A stretch of DNA of 64,000 nt. It comes from Hymenobacter chitinivorans DSM 11115. Lineage in GTDB: Bacteria; Bacteroidota; Bacteroidia; Cytophagales; Hymenobacteraceae. A program made the position numbers and the translations under genes. Location: NCBI RefSeq assembly GCF_002797555.1, contig NZ_PGFA01000001.1:1612001-1676000 (forward strand). Direction: 5' to 3'. Below, one piece after another: positions 36,663-46,800 of the stretch; position 1 is the first letter of the stretch; every line of letters starts with the position of its first letter. Under the pieces are notes generated by a model. It searched no databases, was not told the origin of the DNA, and saw nothing but the letters and a program-made list of their open reading frames with translations.

Positions 36663-39557
36663 CTAGAACAAGTCGTCCTTCACCGGGGCCGTGTAGGGCT
36701 GGGGCTTGGCCGTGGTTTGCGGCAGGCCGAAGTAGAAGTACAACGTGCGCCGGGTGGAGCCGCTGAGGTGGTTCAGCTCGCTCTGCGGCCCCAGGTTCTT
36801 GGTGTTCGAGTCGATGTTCAAAGCCAGCTTGGTGCCCAGGGGCGGAATGGCGTCCAGGAAGGAGAGGTTGCCGGCGGGCAAGCCGGGGGAGGGCTTCACG
36901 CCCGAGAGGCCGTAGAAGTCGAACAGGCGCACGTAGAGGCCTTTGTCGGGCGAGGCAATGAGGAATTTGCCTTCCACGGTGTTCATTTCCAGCCAGGCAA
37001 TGTCGGCGAAGTAGCCCTTGAACTCGGGGTAAATCCAGGGGGCGGCCCCGGTTTGGGTGTTGTTGTAGGCGTTTTCCCAGACGTTGTCACCGACGCCCTG
37101 CAGACGGTTTTTCCAGACCCGGTAAGGGCCCTTGCCCAGCCACTTGGCGCCCAGCACGTAGTTTTCGGGGTAGGTAAAGCTCAAGCCGCTGAAGGCGTAG
37201 TCGCCCGTCGGCAGGGTGTATTCGTAGTCCATGCGCAGCCAGCCCGAGCCGTGCATCTTGTAGCGCACCGCCTTCATGGCCCCCGAGTACGCCACGTCCA
37301 CTACTTCGCCGTCGGCTTCGGCGTGGTGGGTCAGGCCGGTGCAGGTGGCCGTGCCGCTGACCAGCACCGGGCCGTTGGCAAAGGACAGTTTGTCGCCGTT
37401 GTTGCCTTTCACGCCGGTGATTCGGCCGGTGGTTTTGTTGAAGACGACGACGATGTTGTTGGCCTTCAGCGTCAGCAACGAATCCGCGTCGGTTATTTCC
37501 ACCGGGCTTTTCTCGGCCGTCGTCAGGGCCACCACGCCGTCGAGGACTTTGGGGTTGCCGCCGGTTTTCCAGGTCCATTTATACACCAGGTTTTTCTGCG
37601 GGTCGAAGGCCGAAAGCACCAGCGCGTCGTAGTTTTTCCAGTCCTTGGGCAAGTCCAGCTTCAATTTGCCCGTGGCCCGGGGCTTGACATCGGGGCTTTT
37701 GAGCCGGCTTTTCTTGCCCGAAATCGAGCCGGCAAACGGGTCGGTGGGCTTGCGGTAGTTTACCAGCTCCCACTGAAAAAAGCATTGGCTGAGGTTGTTG
37801 AAGTGGTAGCGGTTTTCGACCTCCACCGTGCCGCTGAACTTGGCGGGCAGCTCCTGGAGGCCAATCTTAATCGGCGAGAAAATTTCGCGGATGGCGTAGA
37901 AGCTGCCTTCCTTTTCGCGGTGGGGGCCCACCACGCCGTCGGGCGCGTTTACCCCGTTCACGTCGATGATACCGCGCTGGTCGGTGCGCACGATGCCTTC
38001 GTCCACGAGGGCCCAGAGGAAGCCCCCGCCCGAGCGTTGGGACTTCCAGTGCAGCTCCCAGAAGTCGTTGAGGCCCACGGCCCCGCCGCCGTCGTCCTGG
38101 CAGTGCAGAAACTCGGTGGGCATGTAGATGAGCGAGTCACTGAGTATTTTCTGGGTGCTGTAGTAGTTCTCGTAGTGGTTGCAGTCGATGCCGCTGTGCT
38201 GGTTGCCGGGGCGGTGGTGGGCGTGAATCACGGGCCGGCGGGAGAAGTCGTAGCGGGCGTAATCGTCGTCGAGTTCCTTGTTGGTGCCGCCCTCGTTGCC
38301 GTTGCTCCAGAAGATGATGCTGGGGTGGTTGGCGTCCCGAATCACCATCTCCCGCACCAGCTTTTCGCCGGCCTTGGTGCTGTAGGCCTTCTGCCAGCCG
38401 GCCAGCTCATCCAGAACATACAAGCCCAGGGAGTCGCAGAGGTCCAGAAACTTCACGTCGGGTGGGTAGTGCGACATGCGCACGGCGTTCATGTTCATCT
38501 CCTTGAGCAGGCGCACGTCGGCCAGCTGGATGGAGTCGTTGAGGGTGCGGCCGGTTTCGGGCCACCAGCTGTGGCGGTTGATACCCTTCATCTTGACCTG
38601 GGTGCCGTTGACGTAAATGCCCATCCCGCGCCGCACCTCGATGGTGCGAAACCCAAACTTGCCCGTGGTCTGGTAGAGCGTAGTAGCGCCCTGCTTCAAA
38701 GTAGTGCGCACCCGGTACAAATTCGGCGTTTCCGAGGTCCAGAGCCGGGGCTTGCTCACCGTGGTGCGCAGCGTGACGACGGTATCCTGGGGAGAAGCTG
38801 CCGCGCTGGCCGTGCCGATAACCTGGCCGGCCGCGTCCAGGATTTCGGCCTGCACCTGACTGCCAGCTGGCACGTTGCGCACGAAGGCCCGCATGCCAAA
38901 CGTGCCGTTGGCCTTGGCGTCAATGGCGGTGTGGGTGATGAACTGCCGGGGGTAAGCTTCAACATACACCGGCCGGAAAATGCCTCCGAACACCCAGTAG
39001 TCGGCCAGCCGTTCGGCGTTGTTGACCGACTGCTCGGCCGACATCTTACTCACCGTTACTTCCAGCAAATTGCTCTGGCCGGCGGGCTTGAGCTTGTCGG
39101 TGATGTCGTACTTGAACTCGTAAAACGCGCCCTGGTGAATGGGTCCTGCGCTCTGCCCGTTCACCTTCACCTCGGTGTCGGTCATCGAGCCTTCGAAGAC
39201 GATGAATACCTGCTTATCCTGCCAGCCGGCGGGTACCGTAAACTGGTGCTTGTACTGGCCCTGCTCGTCGGCGAAGCGGAAATTCTTGCCGTAGGTTTTG
39301 TAGTCGCGGCCGTAGTTGTAGCTCCCGAAGCCCTGCTGCTCCCAACAGGAGGGCACGGCAATCTTGGTCCAGAACCCGCTTTTTCGGCCTCCGGTGCAGT
39401 AGAAGTCCCACTGCACGGTGGGTTTGTTGTCGCGCCCCGAGAGGTACTGCACCTGCTTGGTCGGCGCGGTTTGGGCTGCGGCGGGCAGAATAGTCAGCAA
39501 GGCTGCGCCGGCCAGCAGACCGGCGGCAAGCGTACGGAAGGAAGTAGAAAGGCCCAT
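36663..39557 (-). CDS. Glycoside hydrolase family 2 (beta-galactosidase-like), exported
   Basis: Removes terminal sugars, probably beta-galactose or a related residue, from rhamnogalacturonan side chains. The 964-residue product has signal peptide MGLSTSFRTLAAGLLAGAALLTILPAAAQ. The jelly-roll sugar-binding domain and immunoglobulin-like domain precede the TIM barrel. The acid/base lies in WSNGNEGGTNKE and the nucleophile in PTEFLHCQDDGGG. ADYWVFGGIFRPVYVE and RMSHYPPDVKFLDLCDSLGLYVLDE are standard GH2 segments. The C-terminal third is a large beta domain. A perfect CAGGA-N5-CAGGA site lies 81 bp upstream. It is convergent with the ternary-system operon, with only 21 bp between stops. Confidence 0.92.
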   Translation of the reverse strand: MGLSTSFRTLAAGLLAGAALLTILPAAAQTAPTKQVQYLSGRDNKPTVQWDFYCTGGRKSGFWTKIAVPSCWEQQGFGSYNYGRDYKTYGKNFRFADEQGQYKHQFTVPAGWQDKQVFIVFEGSMTDTEVKVNGQSAGPIHQGAFYEFKYDITDKLKPAGQSNLLEVTVSKMSAEQSVNNAERLADYWVFGGIFRPVYVEAYPRQFITHTAIDAKANGTFGMRAFVRNVPAGSQVQAEILDAAGQVIGTASAAASPQDTVVTLRTTVSKPRLWTSETPNLYRVRTTLKQGATTLYQTTGKFGFRTIEVRRGMGIYVNGTQVKMKGINRHSWWPETGRTLNDSIQLADVRLLKEMNMNAVRMSHYPPDVKFLDLCDSLGLYVLDELAGWQKAYSTKAGEKLVREMVIRDANHPSIIFWSNGNEGGTNKELDDDYARYDFSRRPVIHAHHRPGNQHSGIDCNHYENYYSTQKILSDSLIYMPTEFLHCQDDGGGAVGLNDFWELHWKSQRSGGGFLWALVDEGIVRTDQRGIIDVNGVNAPDGVVGPHREKEGSFYAIREIFSPIKIGLQELPAKFSGTVEVENRYHFNNLSQCFFQWELVNYRKPTDPFAGSISGKKSRLKSPDVKPRATGKLKLDLPKDWKNYDALVLSAFDPQKNLVYKWTWKTGGNPKVLDGVVALTTAEKSPVEITDADSLLTLKANNIVVVFNKTTGRITGVKGNNGDKLSFANGPVLVSGTATCTGLTHHAEADGEVVDVAYSGAMKAVRYKMHGSGWLRMDYEYTLPTGDYAFSGLSFTYPENYVLGAKWLGKGPYRVWKNRLQGVGDNVWENAYNNTQTGAAPWIYPEFKGYFADIAWLEMNTVEGKFLIASPDKGLYVRLFDFYGLSGVKPSPGLPAGNLSFLDAIPPLGTKLALNIDSNTKNLGPQSELNHLSGSTRRTLYFYFGLPQTTAKPQPYTAPVKDDLF

Positions 39558-39637
39558 GAGCGGCAGGGTGGGGAAGGTGCGAAGAACGGCAGCCGGGCTA
39601 CCAAACGCTAACCTACTGCCCCGCCGGTTGCCGGGTG

Positions 39638-39652
39638 TCCTGTAGTTTCCTG
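39638..39652 (-). promoter_or_regulatory. CAGGA-N5-CAGGA site for GH2 promoter
   Basis: The minus strand reads CAGGA AACTA CAGGA, both halves perfect, followed by CACC as in the SusC and PL11 sites. It is 81 bp before the GH2 start. Confidence 0.7.
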
Positions 39653-39657
39653 TTCTT

Positions 39658-39712
39658 GGGGTTGGTTGTTGGTTGTCAGTTGTTAGTTGTCAGTTGTTAG
39701 TTGTCAGTTGTT
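39658..39712. repeat. GTTGTCAGTTGTTAG repeat run, left arm of composite palindrome
   Basis: Three tandem copies of a TTGTCAGTTGTTAG-type unit. The inverted counterpart follows at 39893-39945, on the other side of a palindromic element. Confidence 0.75.
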
Positions 39713-39718
39713 GGGCGG

Positions 39719-39892
39719 CTGTCATCCTCCATCTGGCGTACGCACAGCGAAGGACCTTCCTCGCCTTAGTAACAAGCTCGATTCAATGTGTAGGAGTCTC
39801 CACTAAAGAACAGCCAAAGGGCTTTGGCACGTTGGCCGGAACTGTAGTGAGGCAGGTGAGGAAGGTCCTTCGGCTGCACCTCAGGATGACAG
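39719..39892. repeat. Palindromic dispersed element, complete copy (174 bp)
   Basis: Ends are CTGTCATCC at 39719 and GGATGACAG at 39892. Inner arms are AAGGACCTTCCTCGCC and GGTGAGGAAGGTCCTT. The centre carries GTGTAGG and AAAGGGCTTTGGCACGTTGGC. It lies between two genes of the same strand. Confidence 0.82.
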
Positions 39893-39945
39893 GTCTAACA
39901 ACTGACAACCAACAACGAACAACTAACAACCAACAACTAACCAAA
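39893..39945. repeat. AACAACTGACAACC repeat run, right arm of composite palindrome
   Basis: The complement of the run at 39658-39712. The two enclose the palindromic element completely. Confidence 0.75.
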
Positions 39946-39947
39946 AC

Positions 39948-40913
39948 TCACTCCCGCAGCAGCACCTGCAACTCCTCTTCCGAAATGGGCAGAATGGTGC
40001 CGTGGCGCAGGCCGGCGGGCAGCTGAATCTGGTCCGAGACGTCGGTCCAGGTTTTCAGGTCCCGGGAGCGGACGGCCCCGTAGCGGTGCAGGCGGTACTT
40101 GTCGAAGTACACCAACCAGTCTGGGCCCAGGCGCACGGCGGTAGGGCCTTCGGCCCAGTAGTCGCCGGTGATGGGGGCGGAAAGCTGGCTGTAAGGGCCC
40201 GTGAGGTGCTGGCTGTAGGCCAGGCGCAGGTTTTTGCGGGGCGTGGGCTCCAGAGTTTCGTCTTTCAGGAACATGACGTAGCGCTTGCCATCCGGCTGAA
40301 TACTGGCGTCGATGACGTTGAAGCCGGGCTCGTAGAGCAGTTGGGCCGGGGCGTAGGTTTGGAAGTCCTGGGTAGTGGTGTAGTAGAGGCGGTGATTGTA
40401 GCCGCTCTCGCCCTTGGCCTGAGTTTCGGGGAAACGGCCGGTGATGGTGGTGGCCCAGTAGATGACGTACTGCCTGGTTTTGGCGTCGTAATTGATTTCC
40501 GGGGCCCAGCAGTTGCGCGCCCCGGCCTCGGGCTGCATCACGGGCACAAACTGCTGCGCCGACCAGTGCACCAGATCCGCAGACGAGGCGTAGCCGATGC
40601 CCTTGTCGTTCCAGCTCACCGTCCAGACCATGTGAAACCGACCGTCGGGCCCGCGCAGAATGCAGGGGTCGCGCATGAGGCGGTCCTGGGCCACGGCGGG
40701 CCGCAGAAACGAGCTGTCCTGCTTGAGGGCCGTCCACCGGTAGCCGTCGCGGCTGTAGGCCAGGTGCAGGCCGTCGCGGCTGTTGCCCTTGAAGTAGGCA
40801 AACAGCAGCGCCTGGCCCTTGGGCAGTTGCTGGGCGTGAATACTTGGTGGTGCAAGCAACAAGCTAGCCGCCAGAGTAGCTTTAGCAACCAGGGGGTTGA
40901 GAGAAAGAGGCAT
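39948..40913 (-). CDS. GH43-like five-bladed propeller glycosidase, exported
   Basis: A 321-residue enzyme with signal peptide ending PPSIHAQ. The fold shows repeated DPxI and SxDLxHW blades: SRDGYRWTAL, RLMRDPCILRGPDGRFHMVWTVSW, SSADLVHWSAQQFVPVM, NCWAPEINYDAKTRQYVIYWATT, NVIDASIQPDGKRYVMFLKDET, EGPTAVRLGPDWLVYFDKY. Asp in DPCI, Asp in VIDASI and Glu in AEGPT fit the GH43 catalytic triad. Substrate is probably arabinan or galactan side chains; I cannot pick the subfamily. It sits upstream of GH2 in the same direction, separated by 390 bp of repeats. Confidence 0.85.
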   Translation of the reverse strand: MPLSLNPLVAKATLAASLLLAPPSIHAQQLPKGQALLFAYFKGNSRDGLHLAYSRDGYRWTALKQDSSFLRPAVAQDRLMRDPCILRGPDGRFHMVWTVSWNDKGIGYASSADLVHWSAQQFVPVMQPEAGARNCWAPEINYDAKTRQYVIYWATTITGRFPETQAKGESGYNHRLYYTTTQDFQTYAPAQLLYEPGFNVIDASIQPDGKRYVMFLKDETLEPTPRKNLRLAYSQHLTGPYSQLSAPITGDYWAEGPTAVRLGPDWLVYFDKYRLHRYGAVRSRDLKTWTDVSDQIQLPAGLRHGTILPISEEELQVLLRE

Positions 40914-40947
40914 GGGCAGGCATTCGTAAGAGAGTAAATAAAAAAAC

Positions 40948-41131
40948 CTGTCATCCTGAGCTTGCGAGGGACCTTCCTCACCTCAGTGACAAACGTCATT
41001 CAATGCTCCAAATCAATGTGCCAAATGCCTTTGCCGCTAGCCTGGTAACGAGCCTTGGTGCGTTGGCAGGAGCTGTGGTGGGGTAGGCGAGGAAGGTCCT
41101 TCACTCCACTGCGTTGCGCTCAGGATGACAG
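40948..41131. repeat. Palindromic dispersed element, complete copy (184 bp)
   Basis: Ends CTGTCATCCTGAG and CTCAGGATGACAG, inner arms GGACCTTCCTCACC and GGCGAGGAAGGTCC. It lies between two same-strand GH genes. Confidence 0.82.
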
Positions 41132-41158
41132 ACGATGGTGCTGAAATTTCCTTCACAC

Positions 41159-42184
41159 TTACCGCCTCCGACCCCGCTTGCCGCCTGGGCCCAGCTGCAT
41201 GTAGGTCGGCTCGTCGCGGTTGCCGGTCAGCTTCCCGTCGGCGTAGTGCAGCTCCACGACCTGAATAAGGCTGCGCCGGGTGGCTATACGGTTGGCGGCC
41301 GAGGGCGTGCCCGGGCGGCGGGCGGGGTGGGTGAAGTAAAACAAATAGGCCCCGTCGCCGCGCACCACCACGTCGCAGTGCCCGCCGATGGCCTGATCCT
41401 CGGGCCCGGTGCCGGGCAGCGCCAGCAGCCGCTCGGGCTGGGGCGTCCAGGTTTTCAAATCGGGGGAGCGGTACACGGCCAGGCCGCGCCACTGGTCGAT
41501 AATGAGCCAGTACTGGCCTTGCCAGCGGAATACTTTCGGGCCTTCGCCGCGCTCCTTGAGGGCCGGGCCCTTATCCTGCCAGTGGGTGAGGTCAGGGCTG
41601 TCGGCGTAGTAAATGCTCTTGCCGTCCCGCTCGTTGTTGTACCACAGCCGCCAGGTGCCGTCGGGCAGGCGGTACACGCTGGCATCAATGACTTTGTCGG
41701 TAGCCAGCGCCAGGGTCGACACGTACTGCCAGTTGAGCAAATCGGGGCTGGTCAGGTGCAGGATCTGGCGGGGGTGGTTCCAGTCGGCAAACACGCCCGG
41801 CACGTAGGTCAGAAACATGTGGTAGGTGCCTTTATCCTCCACCACGTCGGGGGCCCAGTGGGTGTACTGGGGCGTGGGCCGGTAGTTGATATTGGCCGTG
41901 TCGCGGTAGCGCCAGGTGGCCCCGCTGTCCGCCGATTCGGCAATGCCGATGCGGGTGCCGTGCACCCAGGTGACGCCCGTGGCGGTAGTATCGGTGGCCC
42001 GGCGGTTGGTGTAGAACATCCACCACTTCTGCTCACTTTTATTCCAGATAACGACCGGGTCGGCGGCCCCGTCATACACCGGGTCCCGAAACAGGGGCTT
42101 GGGCGCAAGCTGGCCGGGCGGATGGGTTTGGGCCCGGACTCCGAGGGGCAGCAGCAATACCAGCAGAAAAACGAGGTACTTCAT
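41159..42184 (-). CDS. GH43/GH117-like five-bladed propeller glycosidase, exported
   Basis: A 341-residue enzyme starting MKYLVFLLVLLLPLGVRAQ (ATG at 42184; longer frames add a basic stretch before the signal). Blades include RDPVYDGAADPVVIWNKSEQKWWMFYTNRR, THWAPDVVEDKGTYHMFLTYV, KVIDASVYRLPDGTWRLWYNNE, GEGPKVFRWQGQYWLIIDQW and GHCDVVVRGDGAYLFYFTHP. Acidic residues in ADPV, IDAS and GEGPK match the usual triad. It belongs to the same cluster as GH2, GH43 and CE12 and would trim rhamnogalacturonan oligomers, possibly unsaturated ends left by PL11. Confidence 0.83.
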   Translation of the reverse strand: MKYLVFLLVLLLPLGVRAQTHPPGQLAPKPLFRDPVYDGAADPVVIWNKSEQKWWMFYTNRRATDTTATGVTWVHGTRIGIAESADSGATWRYRDTANINYRPTPQYTHWAPDVVEDKGTYHMFLTYVPGVFADWNHPRQILHLTSPDLLNWQYVSTLALATDKVIDASVYRLPDGTWRLWYNNERDGKSIYYADSPDLTHWQDKGPALKERGEGPKVFRWQGQYWLIIDQWRGLAVYRSPDLKTWTPQPERLLALPGTGPEDQAIGGHCDVVVRGDGAYLFYFTHPARRPGTPSAANRIATRRSLIQVVELHYADGKLTGNRDEPTYMQLGPGGKRGRRR

Positions 42185-42289
42185 ATAGGAGGGGCGGAAG
42201 GCCGCGGAAATGCGCTGTACTCGCAGGAAAAAATCCACAAGTCCAGTGTGTTGTCGAAGCGGGTGCCGACGGGCGCGGGCCACGCGGCT

Positions 42290-43615
42290 CTAATTTCCGT
42301 CGGGCTTGGTCACGGCGCTGCGGGGGCTGCCGTACCACTGCCAGGCGGTGAGCGGGTCGGGGTGGGCGGGGTCGAAGGCGGGTGTGGGGCGCAGGAACTT
42401 GACCAGGCCCAGCTTATTGGCCTTGATGCCTTCCACCACGCAGCGGGCAATTTCATAGGCCCCGTAGGGGTTGAAGTGGGTGTTGTCGGCCAGGGCCTGG
42501 GGTTGGCCGGGGTAGGTGTTAGCCGGGTAGTGCACAAAGGCCTTTTTCGACTCCTCGGGGCCCATACTTTCGTAGAGCTTCGTCGTCATAAGGGTAAGGT
42601 CAATCAGGGCCACCTGTTCCTGCTGGGCCACCTGGCGGGCCGCGGCGGGAAAGTCACCCAGGCTATTTTCAATGCGGCCGTCGGGGCCGAAGGAGCGCCG
42701 GCTGGTGGAGGTCAGAATCACCGGAATGCCGCCCTTTTGCTTGGTTTCGCGCACAAACAGCCGCAGCCGCTCGGAGTAGGACTGCCAGGCCCCGTCGGTT
42801 GAGCCTTTTTCTTTCTGGTCGTTGTGGCCAAACTCGATGAAGAGGTAGTCGCCGGGCTGCAGCACGCTCAGCACCTTCTGCAGGCGCCTGGAGCCCAGAA
42901 ACGAGCCCAGCGTCAGGCCCGACTCGGCGTGGTTGGCCACGGCCACCCCGGGCCCCAGAAAGCGCGGCAGCATCTGGCCCCAGGCGGCCCAGGGCTCATC
43001 ATCCTGGTTGACGACGGTGGAATTGCCGGCCAAAAACACGGTGGTAGCCCGCGGGGCCGGCTTGATTTCCAAAGCCGCCAGGCAGGGATTCGGGCCGTTA
43101 AATTCCAGGGTCAGCTTGTCGTCCCAATCCAGCTTGCCCAGCTCCCGGGGCTTGAGGCCAACGGTTTCGGTGGCGCTGATGCGGGGGCTTTTCACGTTGA
43201 GGGTAAAGGTTTGGGTCGTGAACTGCCCGGGCGTGGTCGGGGTGGTTTCGAGCAGCAGCCGGCGCGACTCGGCCTTGAGCATGGTGGTGGAAGGGCCCTG
43301 GGCGTCGCCCAGGGTCAGGGTCACGGTGTAGTTGCCCTCGGGCAGGCGCACCGAGAAGTAAAACGGCTGCGGGCTGGTCACGAAGTCACTGCGCAGCGCG
43401 TCCTTGCCGCCCCGGTCCACGGCCGTCACGCTGGTGCCAAAGTCGAAGCCGTAGCCTTGCGCGGGGGAGTAGGCCGCATCGGCGGCCACGGCGGTATAGC
43501 CGGGCGCTGTTTTGCCGCTGCCGAAGTCGAATTTGTACGGCGACGTGGGCTGGGCCACAGCGCCGCCGGTGAGCAGCATAGCGGCCAGCAAAGCGGTAGG
43601 AGAGAAGGTCGGCAT
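42290..43615 (-). CDS. CE12 rhamnogalacturonan acetylesterase with N-terminal beta domain
   Basis: Removes acetyl groups from rhamnogalacturonan. The 441-residue product has signal peptide MPTFSPTALLAAMLLTGGAVAQ. An N-terminal beta-sandwich (about 25-185, YKFDFGSGKTAPGYTAVAADAAY) is followed by an SGNH domain with the nucleophile in FLAGNSTV, oxyanion residues in IEFGHNDQK and the Asp/His pair in DNTHFNPYGA. Deacetylation makes the backbone accessible to the divergently encoded PL11. The gap to PL11 (265 bp) carries a regulatory site nearer the PL11 side. Confidence 0.92.
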   Translation of the reverse strand: MPTFSPTALLAAMLLTGGAVAQPTSPYKFDFGSGKTAPGYTAVAADAAYSPAQGYGFDFGTSVTAVDRGGKDALRSDFVTSPQPFYFSVRLPEGNYTVTLTLGDAQGPSTTMLKAESRRLLLETTPTTPGQFTTQTFTLNVKSPRISATETVGLKPRELGKLDWDDKLTLEFNGPNPCLAALEIKPAPRATTVFLAGNSTVVNQDDEPWAAWGQMLPRFLGPGVAVANHAESGLTLGSFLGSRRLQKVLSVLQPGDYLFIEFGHNDQKEKGSTDGAWQSYSERLRLFVRETKQKGGIPVILTSTSRRSFGPDGRIENSLGDFPAAARQVAQQEQVALIDLTLMTTKLYESMGPEESKKAFVHYPANTYPGQPQALADNTHFNPYGAYEIARCVVEGIKANKLGLVKFLRPTPAFDPAHPDPLTAWQWYGSPRSAVTKPDGN

Positions 43616-43774
43616 GGGGCGGGGTAGGGAAGGAGCTAAAAGTAGCCGCCGCCCTACCCGCAGCTTCCCTGTACTGTCATGCCCGCGCCCGTCTGCTGGT
43701 AGCTAAAGTTCGCGCTACTGGCCGGCTGACTGTAAGAGAAGGGGCCGCTGCCTCCGGAAATAATTATGGCGTAG

Positions 43775-43789
43775 CAGGATAGTGCAGGA
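43775..43789 (+). promoter_or_regulatory. CAGGA-N5-CAGGA site for secreted PL11 promoter
   Basis: CAGGA TAGTG CAGGA followed by CACC, 92 bp before the PL11 start. It is preceded by TAATTATG (43761-43768), one base from the TAnnTTTG consensus. Confidence 0.72.
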
Positions 43790-43880
43790 CACCTGCCCGC
43801 TTGGGATTCAGGACTTTCACCCCGCTGCCCGCCGCCAAGCCGGCCCCCGCCCCGACCTTCCACTTTCCAAAATTCCTACT

Positions 43881-46800
43881 ATGAAAACAACCTTACTACA
43901 AGGCCGCAGGGCCTGGCTGCTCTGCCTCGCCTGGCTGCTGCTCACGCTGCCGACCCAGGCCCAGAAGTTTCTCGAAAAGCTCAACCGCGGCGTGGTGGCC
44001 GTGCGCACCAGCCCCAGCCAGGTGTACGTGGGCTGGCGCCTGTTCGGCAATGACCCGGCCGGCATCAGCTTCAACGTGTACCGCGGGGCCACCAAGGCCA
44101 ACCCGACGCCGATTACGGGCTCCACCAACTTCGTGGACAACACCTCCGCCAACGCTACCTACAGCGTGCGGGCGGTAATCAACGGGGTGGAGCAGGCCGG
44201 CTCGGCCACCGCGCCCACTCTCAGCCAGCAGTTTCTGAAAGTGCCCCTCCAGGTTCCGGCCGGCGGCACCACGCCCGCGGGGGAGGCCTACACCTACTCG
44301 GCCAACGACTGCTCGGTGGCCGACCTCAACGGCGACGGGCAGTACGAAGTCGTGGTGAAGTGGGACCCCAGCAACGCCAAGGACAATTCCCAGAGCGGCT
44401 ATACCGGCAACGTCTACCTGGACGCCTACACGCTCAGCGGCACCCGGCTGTGGCGCATCGATTTGGGCCGCAACATCCGGGCCGGGGCCCACTACACCCA
44501 GCTCATGGTCTATGATCTGGACAGCGACGGGAAGGCCGAAGTGGCCGTCAAAACCGCCGACGGCACCGTGGACGGCCAAGGCAAGGTCATCGGCTCGGCC
44601 GGGGCCGACTACCGCAACTCGGCGGGCTATATCCTCTCGGGCCCCGAGTTCCTGACCGTCTTCAACGGGCAGACCGGCGCGGCCATGGCTACCACCAACT
44701 TTGTGCCCGCCCGGGGCACCGTGAGCAGCTGGGGCGACAGTTACGGCAACCGCGTCGACCGGTTCGTGTCGGCCATTGCCTACCTCGACGGGCAGCGGCC
44801 CAGCCTGGTCATGGGCCGGGGCTACTACACCCGCCTGGTGCGCGTGGCCTGGGACTGGCGCGGCGGGCAGCTCACCCAGCGCTGGGTGTTCGACTCCAAC
44901 ACCACCGGCAACTCGGCCTACGCTGGCCAGGGCAACCACCAGCTCACCGTGGGCGACGTGGACGGCGACGGCCGGGACGAAGTCTGCAACGGGGCCAGCA
45001 CGATTGACGACAACGGCCGGGGCCTGTTCAGCAGCGGGGCCGGCCACGGCGACGCCCTGCACATGAGTGACTTGAGCCCCGACCGGCCCGGCCAGGAAGT
45101 GTGGCAGTGCCAGGAAGAGCCGGCTAAGTACGGCACCAACGGGCTGCAGCTGCGCGACGCCCGCACCGGCCAGCTCATCTTCGGCGTGCCCACCACCGGT
45201 GACGTCGGCCGGGCCATGGCCGCCGACATTGACCCCCGCTACAAGGGCGCCGAAGTATGGGGCTCCACCGGCGGCGTGTATACCTGCACCGGCCAGCAAA
45301 TCAGCACCTCCCGGCCCAGCATCAACTTCGGCTTGTGGTGGGACGGCGACCTGCAGCGCGAGCTGCTCGACGGCGACAAAATCGACAAGTGGAACCCGGC
45401 CACCAACTCCGTGACTCGCCTGGCCTCGATTTACGCCGAGCCCTTCAACATGGGCTATAACAACTCCACCAAGCGCAACCCCGGCGTCAGTGCCGACGTG
45501 CTCGGCGACTGGCGCGAGGAAGTCATTACCCGCAGCCTCGACAACCAGAGCCTGATTGTGCTGACCACCACGATTCCGACTAGTTACCGCCTGCCCACGC
45601 TGATGCACGACGCGCAGTACCGCACCCAGGTGGCTTTGCAGAACTCGGCCTACAACCAGCCGCCCCACCCCAGCTACTACCTCGGCGGCGGCATGGCCCC
45701 ACCGCCCACTCCGAATATTACGTTGGTAGGCGCCACGACCACCCGCTTGGGCAGCAGCGCCACCAACGTGGCGCCCGTAAGCGGCGACGCCGCCACCCAG
45801 CCCGACAACCTGACCCTGCGCTGGAACGGCACCGCCAGCCGCTACCACGTCTTCGTTGGCGCCTCGCCCCAAAGCCTGGAGCTGGTAGCCACCACCGCCG
45901 AAACCAGCCTGCTGCTGGCCGCCCAGGCTGAATTGAAGCAGTATTACTGGCGCGTGGATGCCCTCTACGACGGCGACGAAAGCCGGGATGGGGAAACCGT
46001 GGCCGGGGAAGTCTGGTCCTTCACGACCGTGGATAATGTGCCCCCGCTGGCCCTAGCCAAGGATATTTCGGTCACCCTCGACGCTACCGGCCAGGCCCGC
46101 ATCAGCGGCGCCGACGTGGACAACGGCTCCTCCGACGCCTACGGTATTGCCTCCCTACTGGTAAGCCCGGCCGTGTTCAGCTGCGCCACCCTGGGCGCCA
46201 ACCCCGTAACCCTGACCGTGACGGATGACAACGGCAACTCCGCCACGGCCCCCGCTACGGTGACGGTGCTCGGCAGCCTTCCCACGGCGGCCATTACCGT
46301 GACGCCAGGCAGCTCCGTGTACACTGGCGGCGCACCCACGACACTGTACTTGGGCTACGGTCCGCAAAGCGTTACGCTCACGGCTTCGGGCGGCCTGCGC
46401 TACCAGTGGAGCCCCGCCGCCAGCCTCAGTGATGCCGCGGCGGCCGCGCCGGTATTCACGGCCGCCACGCCCGGTACCTACGCCTATACCGTGACGGTCA
46501 CCAACGAGTACGGCTGCACGGCCACGGCTTCGGTTACGCTGAAAGTAGTGGAGGCCCGCTGCGGCAACAAGAACGACAAGGTGCTGGTGTGCCACCACGG
46601 CAAGCTGCTCTGCGTGGACAACAGCGCCGTAGCCGCCCACCTGACTAATCACCAGGACCAGCTGGCTACCTGCGCCACCGACCCCGCCGGCGAAGCCCGG
46701 ACCGCGGCAGCAGAATCGGCCGGCGTATTTGAAGCCTACCCCAACCCGTTTGCCGAGCGCACCACCATCAGCTTCCGCAGCGCGCAAACCGCCGCCGCCC

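Noticed and set aside
36717..39611. A 964-codon plus-strand open frame opposite GH2
   Set aside because: Antisense shadow of GH2, whose catalytic motifs are intact on the minus strand.
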